Part shown: positions 38,549-45,347 of the stretch, piece after piece
How the letters are laid out: every line of letters begins with the position of its first letter
Position numbering within the stretch: the first letter of the stretch is position 1
Notes under the pieces: model-generated
The model's database searches: none
Told to the model about the DNA's origin: nothing
The model's input: only the letters and a program-made list of their open reading frames with translations
Source: a virus
Virus record (IMG/VR): IMGVR_UViG_3300017989_000139
Coordinates: 1-55,858 of that record
Strand: one strand, 5' to 3'
Length of the DNA stretch: 55,858 bases
Program-made: the position numbers and the translations under genes

Positions 38549-39742
38549 TTACCTCTTAAATAGTTGTTTGTATTGATCTGCAATTTCAGATGGAACTGGT
38601 TTTCCCGCATCAATTGCTGCTCCGATTTGTCGCCAATACTCTTGGTTATTCGCAGTTACGTCTGTTTTTCCTTGATTACGTCGTAGTTCCTGATATTGGC
38701 CGCGAGTCATTTTCCATACCGGCTTTTCTTCCTCAATCCCCGCCTTTCTTCGAACCCATTTGATGGCACTATCTAAGATACCGGGAGTCAACCTACCATA
38801 TGGTGACGACTCTATTTTGATTTCATGTATTTTACCCTGAAATCTACTTCTACTAACCAAGAGAAATACTTTGGGCTGTAGTTTGATAACCTCGCCTTCA
38901 ACTGTTCTCGGGCCTTGATTTTCGGGCAAGCCGTAGTAGACGTTTCGACCACTGTAGAGTCGTTGAAGTCCGTTTTGAGATAAGTAGACTTCAACAGCAG
39001 ATCTTTTCATCCCCACACCTTTTTGTTGTTTGCGTTTAGGTGGAGCTTTGAAACTGATTGAACGATAGCCAAATTCGCCTCCGATGCCGAACATCCTTCG
39101 TGTTGCAATATTGCCCTCACTCAATGGATAGAAATAGGTAATCCAGCCTTCTTTCCAGTTTTCTTTTACAATTGCAGCGACAATATTAGTCGGATAAGTA
39201 GCATTATCCATCTTCATGGTTTTTTTGATGAGATCTATGACCCCTTCAAAATTATCTTTGCCATATTTTCTCATACTACGAGTCATTTCGGCACTCCCTA
39301 TAGAAGCATCCGAAAACCTAAGCAAAGTAAATGGAAGTCTCTCGGTTTTCTGTCTTAGAACAAATTGAAAATAGCCAAGATCTACAATTTGCTGGGCGAA
39401 TGTTTCTATATCGCTTTCCGAATAGCTTTGAGCCCCCATTCGGGCTCCGGGAGTTGGGGAAATGGGGGGACTCACATGAGACACCTCCCCGGCTCTTGGT
39501 AGTTGTTGTCCTATGAATTGGACCAATCTTTCATAGGCATTTGCTATTTTCTTAAATTTAGATACCGCCTCAGGTTCGCCCGGATTAAGATCAGGATGCC
39601 ATTTTTTAGCAAGGGCCCGATAAGCTATATCGAGAGTATCCTTATCTAAATTTTTACCAGCGAGATTTTCGAGACCCATGTGTTGCATGGCCTCGTAGGG
39701 GTCCATCTGAATTGCTGCTTCAAACCATTTTCTGAAATCCAT
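38549..39742 (-). CDS. J-domain protein with CTS-like N-terminus
   Basis: A 397-aa protein. The start MDFRKWFEAAIQMDPYEAMQ resembles the shared targeting leader (F-x-x-W-F-E). A DnaJ J-domain follows, with the diagnostic HPD (YRALAKKWHPDLNPGEPEAV, His49-Pro50-Asp51) and KFKKIANAYERL. J-domains activate Hsp70 (DnaK) ATPase. The remaining 300 residues are unrecognised and contain basic stretches (KAPPKRKQQKGVGMKRSAVE). CTAAATACCTAT precedes the ATG with no Shine-Dalgarno. If packaged, it could recruit host DnaK at the moment of infection (inference). Confidence 0.82.
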   Translation of the reverse strand: MDFRKWFEAAIQMDPYEAMQHMGLENLAGKNLDKDTLDIAYRALAKKWHPDLNPGEPEAVSKFKKIANAYERLVQFIGQQLPRAGEVSHVSPPISPTPGARMGAQSYSESDIETFAQQIVDLGYFQFVLRQKTERLPFTLLRFSDASIGSAEMTRSMRKYGKDNFEGVIDLIKKTMKMDNATYPTNIVAAIVKENWKEGWITYFYPLSEGNIATRRMFGIGGEFGYRSISFKAPPKRKQQKGVGMKRSAVEVYLSQNGLQRLYSGRNVYYGLPENQGPRTVEGEVIKLQPKVFLLVSRSRFQGKIHEIKIESSPYGRLTPGILDSAIKWVRRKAGIEEEKPVWKMTRGQYQELRRNQGKTDVTANNQEYWRQIGAAIDAGKPVPSEIADQYKQLFKR

Positions 39743-39747
39743 ATAGG

Positions 39748-39754
39748 TATTTAG
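39748..39754 (-). promoter_or_regulatory. candidate late promoter (CTAAATA)
   Basis: CTAAATA 5 bp upstream of the J-domain gene ATG, overlapping the end of the nuclease gene. It would give a nearly leaderless transcript. Confidence 0.4.
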
Positions 39755-40569
39755 CCGCAGCCGAAACTTTTGCCCTTCATCAAATTGGGGGGTAACTTAG
39801 GTTTATTGATGAATGGGCAAATCGATCTATACTCACAGCGGTCACAGTGCCTTCCTATTCGCCCCCAGACCTTATCAGGGTCGTGAGCCTCTATTTGCTT
39901 ATACCCCTCGCGTAACTCGTTCTCAGCGGCTTCTAGGGCCTTCTGAGAGTATGTGGCACCGATTAGGTTTCCGCCTTCCACATAATACAGGGCTGCCTTG
40001 ATCTTATCGGCAGGAACATCGAAGAGTTTCTGCACTACCCGCGAGTAGCAGCGTAATTGAAGGTCCTTTTTAATAGTTTCTTTGGTTTTTCGCCATCTCC
40101 CCCGCTTAGTGGTTTTGTAGTCGATGATGAAAAACTCGTCGCTTTTTTTAATTAGTCTGTCGATGAGGCCCACCACATGCCTCTCATTGGGGGGATCTAG
40201 GTCATATTCAAACGGATATTCTAGGTCGCCGTCAAAACCGATTTGCTCGGTAAGTGTGTGGAGTGACCTAAGATGACCCTTGAGCCGCTTCTGATAATCG
40301 GGCGGCAAAGAAGGGGCTTTTTTCTCAGTCCCACCATAGACCTCGATGGGTATTTTGCCTTGTAGTACCGCTCCACAGACTTCTTTTAGCTCCTTTTCGC
40401 CCTTGGCTCTAATGTATTCTTCTGCTATTTTGTGGAAGATGTTTCCATACACAAAATAAAAGGGTTCGGGTTCAGGAGATTCTATTTCTAGATGGTAGCG
40501 ATATTTGTACTTGCAGGGGCATGTTTGGTAGATATCCCATCTACTTACAGAAATGTGGTCGATCTTCAT
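39751..40569 (-). CDS. RecB/Cas4-like PD-(D/E)XK nuclease
   Basis: A 272-aa nuclease of the PDDEXK_1 (RecB C-terminal/Cas4-like) group. SRWDIYQTCPCKYKYRYHLE is the N-terminal motif with Cys, GNIFHKIAEEYI the conserved His, HVVGLIDRL the Asp, and FFIIDYKTTKRGRW the D-x-K. It ends in Cys spacing HCDRCEYRSICPF, which with the N-terminal Cys would hold an Fe-S cluster. It should process DNA ends in replication or recombination. GGAGG precedes the ATG at 40569; the frame extension to 40755 overlaps the divergent primase and is rejected. Confidence 0.88.
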   Translation of the reverse strand: MKIDHISVSRWDIYQTCPCKYKYRYHLEIESPEPEPFYFVYGNIFHKIAEEYIRAKGEKELKEVCGAVLQGKIPIEVYGGTEKKAPSLPPDYQKRLKGHLRSLHTLTEQIGFDGDLEYPFEYDLDPPNERHVVGLIDRLIKKSDEFFIIDYKTTKRGRWRKTKETIKKDLQLRCYSRVVQKLFDVPADKIKAALYYVEGGNLIGATYSQKALEAAENELREGYKQIEAHDPDKVWGRIGRHCDRCEYRSICPFINKPKLPPNLMKGKSFGCG

Positions 40570-40585
40570 GTTGCCTCCATCAATG

Positions 40586-40614
40586 TTGACATTTAGATGA
40601 AGGCAGTTTATCAT
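40586..40614 (+). promoter_or_regulatory. sigma70 promoter of the primase gene
   Basis: TTGACA (40586-40591), 17-bp spacer, TATCAT (40609-40614), 32 bp upstream of the primase start, which has AGGGGA. An almost consensus host-type promoter, suited to early expression. Confidence 0.75.
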
Positions 40615-40645
40615 ATCTAGTGGATAAAATCTAGGGGAAAATGGA

Positions 40646-41701
40646 ATGGCAATAGAATTTGAAAGATTTCTTGATTGGGCGGAACGTCGCTTTGGCGATA
40701 TAGTTGTCAAGGGCGATGAAGTTAAAATCAATTCTATTTTCACTGAAGACCACAAACATCATATGTGGTGTAATCCCTATGGCGGAAAGCATGGAAGACC
40801 CAACGGAGTTTTTCATTGTTGGAAAACTGATACCAAAGGTTCATTGGTTTCCTTAGTAATGCAGGTAGACAATTGCACTTATGAGGAAGCTCTAGATATT
40901 CTTGGGGGAGCCGACACTAGGTTGTCGGAGCTAGAAAAAAAGGTCAACGAAATCTTTAGCAAGAAACCAGACCCCTCCCCTGTTGTTGAAACCAAACCAT
41001 CCAAAATAGAACTTCCGCCCTTCACTTATCCTTTTGATGAACTGCCCTCCAACAGTTACTATCGAGTTAAGGGAGAGGTCTATTTATTTCAGCGTAAACT
41101 AAACACAAACGGATTGATGATTTGCACGGCGGGAGAATTTAAGGACAGAATTGTTATCCCGTACTATGATCGTGAAGACAAACTTGTTTACTTCAACAGC
41201 AGATACATTGGCAATTCCAACAAAGTGCTGAGATACCGAGGCCCAGATAAAGAGATAGGCATTGGCAAGGGTGATGTTCTCTTCATGCCGAAATGGCCCA
41301 AGGAAAGGCAACGTGTTTTTCTCGCGGAAGGCGAATTTGATGCTCTCTCCATTCAGCAGTCGGGCCACATGGCAGCCGCTTTTGGTGGTAAGGCTTTGAC
41401 CGACGAACAAATCGTCATTCTACGGAATAATCTAATTACGCCAATTATTTGTTTGGATTCCGACAAAGCCGGAAAGGTTGGATTGAGGAGAATGGCCGAG
41501 ATTCTTTTGAAGGCCGGATTTTCCGAATTTGGGTTTATCAGATCTCCCAAGGAACACAAAGATTGGAACATCCTCTTGCAGAAATTTGGGCCCAAAGTCT
41601 TATTCCATTACATTCAAAAAAACGTCAAATTTTACGAAGGCAGTCACCACCGAACGGATGGGGAATGGACCAACATGGCTTTGGAATATCGGGATCTGTA
41701 A
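40646..41701 (+). CDS. DnaG-type DNA primase
   Basis: A 351-aa primase. The N-terminal part has a CHC2-like zinc-binding segment (MWCNPYGGKHGRPNGVFHCW). A linker and the catalytic Toprim domain follow: RVFLAEGEFDALSIQQSG (Glu) and IICLDSDKAGKVGLRRMAEI (D-x-D). It is shorter than bacterial DnaG and lacks the helicase-binding domain; a T4 gp61-like role with a separate helicase is likely. It is driven by a consensus-like sigma70 promoter and divergent from the nuclease, so both appear to be replication genes. Confidence 0.9.
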   Translation: MAIEFERFLDWAERRFGDIVVKGDEVKINSIFTEDHKHHMWCNPYGGKHGRPNGVFHCWKTDTKGSLVSLVMQVDNCTYEEALDILGGADTRLSELEKKVNEIFSKKPDPSPVVETKPSKIELPPFTYPFDELPSNSYYRVKGEVYLFQRKLNTNGLMICTAGEFKDRIVIPYYDREDKLVYFNSRYIGNSNKVLRYRGPDKEIGIGKGDVLFMPKWPKERQRVFLAEGEFDALSIQQSGHMAAAFGGKALTDEQIVILRNNLITPIICLDSDKAGKVGLRRMAEILLKAGFSEFGFIRSPKEHKDWNILLQKFGPKVLFHYIQKNVKFYEGSHHRTDGEWTNMALEYRDL

Positions 41702-41713
41702 CTCTTCTAAGAT

Positions 41714-42181
41714 ATGGAAGAAAAAGCCATACTACCACCAACGAAGAACTTGCTTAGACCATTCATAGGGAAGGTTTGCACAATCTTTACCGTCCCAATA
41801 AATCGCAATTTCAAAGAAGAGAATCCGGGCACCTTTACCGAACAAGTATTCAACTACTTTACTGGCAGAGTATTAGAAACAGATGCAGAAGGAGTTTTGC
41901 TTGAGCAGCTTACACCCGAACGCTTGAGAAGCTATTTTTGCAAGCAACATATTATCGCAATCTGTCAAGAAGAAGAGCTAAATCCCAACAATCCTGAACA
42001 TGCCAAGAAGATAGCTGAGTTAAAAAAGGAAAGCGTAGCAAAAACAGAACTTAAAAAACAGGCTCAAGCAAAGTTGGCAAAAGAGGCAGAAATCCCACCA
42101 TCCGGTCAGTTCATGGATATAAATGCCATGAATGCTTTTTCAGAACAAATGCAGAATCAATCTCGCAATAGCAATAAGTAA
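41714..42181 (+). CDS. hypothetical protein following primase
   Basis: A 155-aa protein. The N-terminal two thirds are beta-rich (PFIGKVCTIFTVPINRNFKE and YFTGRVLETDAEGVLLEQL), which suggests a small barrel such as an Sm-like fold. The C-terminal third is helical and Lys/Glu/Gln-rich. It starts 13 bp after the primase stop in the same operon. It overlaps the convergent 42157 gene by 25 bp. Confidence 0.65.
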   Translation: MEEKAILPPTKNLLRPFIGKVCTIFTVPINRNFKEENPGTFTEQVFNYFTGRVLETDAEGVLLEQLTPERLRSYFCKQHIIAICQEEELNPNNPEHAKKIAELKKESVAKTELKKQAQAKLAKEAEIPPSGQFMDINAMNAFSEQMQNQSRNSNK

Positions 42182-44538
42182 TAGGTCTTGTGGAATCTTG
42201 AAGGCAAATATTGCAATATATCGTGTGATTCAGCTTGTTTAAACAAAGCGGGCCTTCCCGTTTTCCTACCCCTTTCTTTTTCTGCTAAGGTCAGTATCTC
42301 GTCTAGGTAATGATCGAGATCGGCCAAACTTGCCTCGCCTTTCTCGATTTGGGGCCTAATTTGATCGACTAAACTCGACACCATACCCTTTAGGTCGTCT
42401 TTTCGCGGCGACGGTTTTAATTCATCAATTTCGTCCTTGACCTTTTCGAGTTTTTCCTCGGTTTCGGGAGGTATTTCAATTTCCTCTTTAGCTTTTTCAG
42501 ATTTTGGTTTTCGCTTGGGTTTGGCTTTGGGCTTAGGTTTTTCTGGCAGTTTCAAAACATGTTGTTTATAGAGACCTTCAAGCTGTTTCTCCGCATTTGT
42601 CTCAGGAGACCATGTGGGTCCTGTTCCTTTTTCAATAGCTCTCAACAAGCCATCTACCACCGTAGCTAGCATCTTATCGCCTGCTGTTCCGCCCGCCGCC
42701 GCCACTTTTTTGATTTCTTCAGCCATTTTCTCTGGTGTGGGACGTTCGCTCGGTGCTTCGGCTTTGCGTTCCGGCTTTGGTTCTGGCTTTGGTTCTGGCT
42801 TGTCCTTGGGTTTTTCTCTGGCTTCTGCTTGCAGTTTCTTAATTTCTTTGCGAAATTCTTCGATGCGATTTGTGTAATGTTGAACTTTCGCATCTTTCAA
42901 AAGAGGAATATATCCTGGCTCAAATTCTGCCATCCCCTGGAGCGTTTTTCGGTAATGTTCCAATCTACCGACTAATCGATCTTGCTTTTCGCTTACAGGC
43001 AACTTATCGGCCTGCTTCATAAGTTTTTCGATTTCCTTTCCAAACAATTCCTCAAGTCGCCTTCCCTTCTTTCTCAATTCCTCTTGTTCCTCTGGCGATG
43101 TTTCGGGCTTGGGAGCAGGAGACGGGGGTTTTGGTTTCGCCTCTCCAGTTGGAGCGGGCTTGCTTGGTATTGGTTTTTCAACAAAGAAGTTCCTAAGATT
43201 AAGAAGATCATCGCCTCCTGGCACCCAACCCAATTTTTGAAGGTTGTTTTTAACGTAATTAAAAGCTTTTTTGTCGGCCAAGTTTGTAATGCCGAGACGA
43301 TCCAAAAGATGACCCAACACATTACCCGAAATATGTACCGCTATGCTCTTTGGATGCTTCTCTCGTTCAGCAGAAAGATTGGTCACTTCCTCAAGAGCCT
43401 CTCGCACCGCCTGCTTGTCAAGAATATTCACGCCCTTGTGGATCAGCCAACGTAAGACATCGACGTGTCGTTCAGTACCGCTCTTTTTTGACAACCAGCC
43501 GCCCAAAGATGGATCTTTTTCGACCCTTTGGGGTTTCGTTTTGGTTGCCCAACGATTAAACCAAGTTAATTCCGGTGTTGGTGGTGTTGTGGTTAAATCA
43601 GGATTTTCGAATTTTTCTTTGATGGTCAATTTGCTAGGCTTGACTTTGGGTTCGGCTTCCGCTGCTGCCGCCTCTTCTTCTTCTCGTTTTTTTATATCCG
43701 CAGCAATCTCCGCATCTGTTTTTTCTTCAGGCTCGGTTTCTGCTTGCCCAGAAACATCAATCTCTCCCGGAGTGGGGACATCGGTAATGTCACCGATTCC
43801 AGTGGGTTTCGGTGTCCCAGGAGGAGCTTCGGGAGGGAAAGAAACGCTTGAAGGAACTACACCTCTGATTCTTTCAATAGCTCGTCGGGCTTTGCGGATC
43901 AAACCTTTAAGAGCATTTCTAAATCTGTTGAGTATACTTCTAAGTCTACGAGCAATTCGTGCCTCAGAATAAACATGCTCCGACAATAGATCGTCTATAA
44001 TCTCATCCGCTAGTAGATCCATCTGTTTTTCAAACTCAATGTATTCCCTTAGAGTTAAGCGAGGAATCGGGCCTTCCGTTTTAGGTTGTCCATAAATACC
44101 CCATCTCAAAGGCCCTTTTAGTTCTTCGGAAGGTTTTGGTGTAGGAGCAGGTTCTCTTGGAGGTCTTCCTTCTCTAGCACTAATCGGAGTCGGAGTAGAA
44201 GGTCTTTCTCTAGTACCAAGAGGAGGACGAGATGGCTCTTCCTCTGAACCACTCCAAAGCCACTTCAATAAACCTTTGATTCCTTTCCAACGAGGTTTCT
44301 TTTTGGGGGCTTCTCTCGCAGCCCTTTCGGCATCCTGCCAACTCATGCCGGTTACTTGGGGATACCTAACACCTCCGGGTCTTGGTTGTGTGGGTTCGAC
44401 CTCCACTTCTGGTCGCCCTGCCCTTTCCCGGAAGTATTCCCCTAATTCATCCCGTAGTTTATTGACGAGATCATCAACCTCAGTTTCTAGATCCTGTAGG
44501 ACTTTTACAGCCTGTAGTTGTTCTGCTGATAATGCCAT
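42157..44538 (-). CDS. very large Pro/Lys/Glu-rich protein
   Basis: A 793-aa protein with alternating short helical segments and long low-complexity linkers. Helical parts include LQAVKVLQDLETEVDDLVNK, FEKQMDLLADEIIDDLLSEH and RILNRFRNALKGLIRKARRA-like basic helices. The linkers are KPKDKPEPKPEPKPERK- and KPKPKAKPKRKPK-like. It resembles an elongated scaffold, ejection or internal virion protein, but no family is recognised. A TATATAAGC motif and AAAGGGGATA lie upstream. Its length and disorder are unusual for a T4-like phage. Confidence 0.75.
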   Translation of the reverse strand: MALSAEQLQAVKVLQDLETEVDDLVNKLRDELGEYFRERAGRPEVEVEPTQPRPGGVRYPQVTGMSWQDAERAAREAPKKKPRWKGIKGLLKWLWSGSEEEPSRPPLGTRERPSTPTPISAREGRPPREPAPTPKPSEELKGPLRWGIYGQPKTEGPIPRLTLREYIEFEKQMDLLADEIIDDLLSEHVYSEARIARRLRSILNRFRNALKGLIRKARRAIERIRGVVPSSVSFPPEAPPGTPKPTGIGDITDVPTPGEIDVSGQAETEPEEKTDAEIAADIKKREEEEAAAAEAEPKVKPSKLTIKEKFENPDLTTTPPTPELTWFNRWATKTKPQRVEKDPSLGGWLSKKSGTERHVDVLRWLIHKGVNILDKQAVREALEEVTNLSAEREKHPKSIAVHISGNVLGHLLDRLGITNLADKKAFNYVKNNLQKLGWVPGGDDLLNLRNFFVEKPIPSKPAPTGEAKPKPPSPAPKPETSPEEQEELRKKGRRLEELFGKEIEKLMKQADKLPVSEKQDRLVGRLEHYRKTLQGMAEFEPGYIPLLKDAKVQHYTNRIEEFRKEIKKLQAEAREKPKDKPEPKPEPKPERKAEAPSERPTPEKMAEEIKKVAAAGGTAGDKMLATVVDGLLRAIEKGTGPTWSPETNAEKQLEGLYKQHVLKLPEKPKPKAKPKRKPKSEKAKEEIEIPPETEEKLEKVKDEIDELKPSPRKDDLKGMVSSLVDQIRPQIEKGEASLADLDHYLDEILTLAEKERGRKTGRPALFKQAESHDILQYLPSRFHKTYYLLLLRD

Positions 44539-44580
44539 ACCATATCCCCTTTTAGCTTATATAGAAGCCCCAAGAAGATA

Positions 44581-44838
44581 TTAGATGTTCCTGTGATCTT
44601 GAATTTTTTTGAGAGACATGATGCAAGCATCAAAACGATGGAACTCACTTCGCAAATATTCCAATTGAAGAGTTTCAAACTCCTCCACCTCGTTTCCTGA
44701 GATTTCAAATAGGATATCCTTGCCGTGCCTTCCCACAACCTTGTAGCCATGCATTAAGAGGTAAGCTCCCGCTCCTAAATCACTTACGGATCGGGTGATG
44801 GTATCGGTATCTGTATCTGTCATGTTCTTTTCCTTCAT
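44581..44838 (-). CDS. DUF5659-like small protein
   Basis: An 85-aa protein. SVSDLGAGAYLLMHGYKVVG then ILFEISGNEVEEFETLQLEY and FHRFDACIMSLKKI match, as recalled, the DUF5659 pattern 'DlalAayLl..G.kl...' ending in 'fd..i..LKk'. Function unknown. It lies between a GC-rich hairpin and the large 42157 gene. Translation could start at 44838 or at a second Met five residues later. Confidence 0.6.
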   Translation of the reverse strand: MKEKNMTDTDTDTITRSVSDLGAGAYLLMHGYKVVGRHGKDILFEISGNEVEEFETLQLEYLRSEFHRFDACIMSLKKIQDHRNI

Positions 44839-44844
44839 TCTGAG

Positions 44845-44877
44845 GGCACTCTTCGCCGCTTTGCGGCGAAGAGTGCC
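44845..44877. repeat. 15-bp perfect hairpin without T-run
   Basis: GGCACTCTTCGCCGC-TTT-GCGGCGAAGAGTGCC, between two minus-strand genes. It looks like the window's terminators but lacks a T-run on either side. Perhaps an RNA processing or stabilising structure. Confidence 0.8.
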
Positions 44878-44898
44878 ATTGTGTATGAAACTAAACTA

Positions 44899-45336
44899 TT
44901 AGTCTAAGACCGCTAGTTTCCTTAAATAAATAAGTTGTCCTTCAAGAATTTTTGCATCATTTAAGATATTTGATGCCTGTTTTCGCATATTCGCTATTCG
45001 TTCTTCGATCATGTCAAATGTCGTTTTTTGCTGGATTTTGGCGACTCCTGCTAAAGCTAGCACTTCCTTATAGGTTTTGCGGGAAACCTCCTTTTCCTCC
45101 AAACTCACAATATCAGGGGCCATTACACGGACATATTCCAAACCCGAATCATATAATTCTTTCTTTTCACCAATTGTTTGATGAAGCACACGAACATTTG
45201 CCATAGGGACATCAACATAATCTTCGGGATTGACGGAGTCGTGGAAGGGTCCATGACATTTAAGATCATCCTCGATTTTGTTTCTTACCCCTTTTTCGTA
45301 TTCTTTAAAACAATCTCTTTCTAGTTGCTTACTCAT
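44899..45336 (-). CDS. putative partner of the actin-like protein
   Basis: A 145-aa helical protein starting MSKQLERDCFKEYEKGVRNK, with long coiled-coil-prone helices (RIANMRKQASNILNDAKILE). It starts 12 bp after the actin-like stop, with AAGGAG. In plasmid and phage segregation systems the actin (ParM/Alp) gene is followed by a small adaptor (ParR); position and size fit, but there is no recognisable ribbon-helix-helix. Start chosen at 45336 rather than 45375. Confidence 0.65.
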   Translation of the reverse strand: MSKQLERDCFKEYEKGVRNKIEDDLKCHGPFHDSVNPEDYVDVPMANVRVLHQTIGEKKELYDSGLEYVRVMAPDIVSLEEKEVSRKTYKEVLALAGVAKIQQKTTFDMIEERIANMRKQASNILNDAKILEGQLIYLRKLAVLD

Positions 45337-45347
45337 TTTTCTCCTTA

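Noticed and set aside
40570-40755. N-terminal extension of the RecB/Cas4-like nuclease
   Set aside because: It would overlap the divergent primase start and its consensus-like promoter; GGAGG supports the ATG at 40569.
43343-43972. 209-aa and other plus-strand frames over 42.6-44.6 kb
   Set aside because: Shadows of the Pro/Lys/Glu-rich gene; Ser/Phe/Leu-rich with no start signals.
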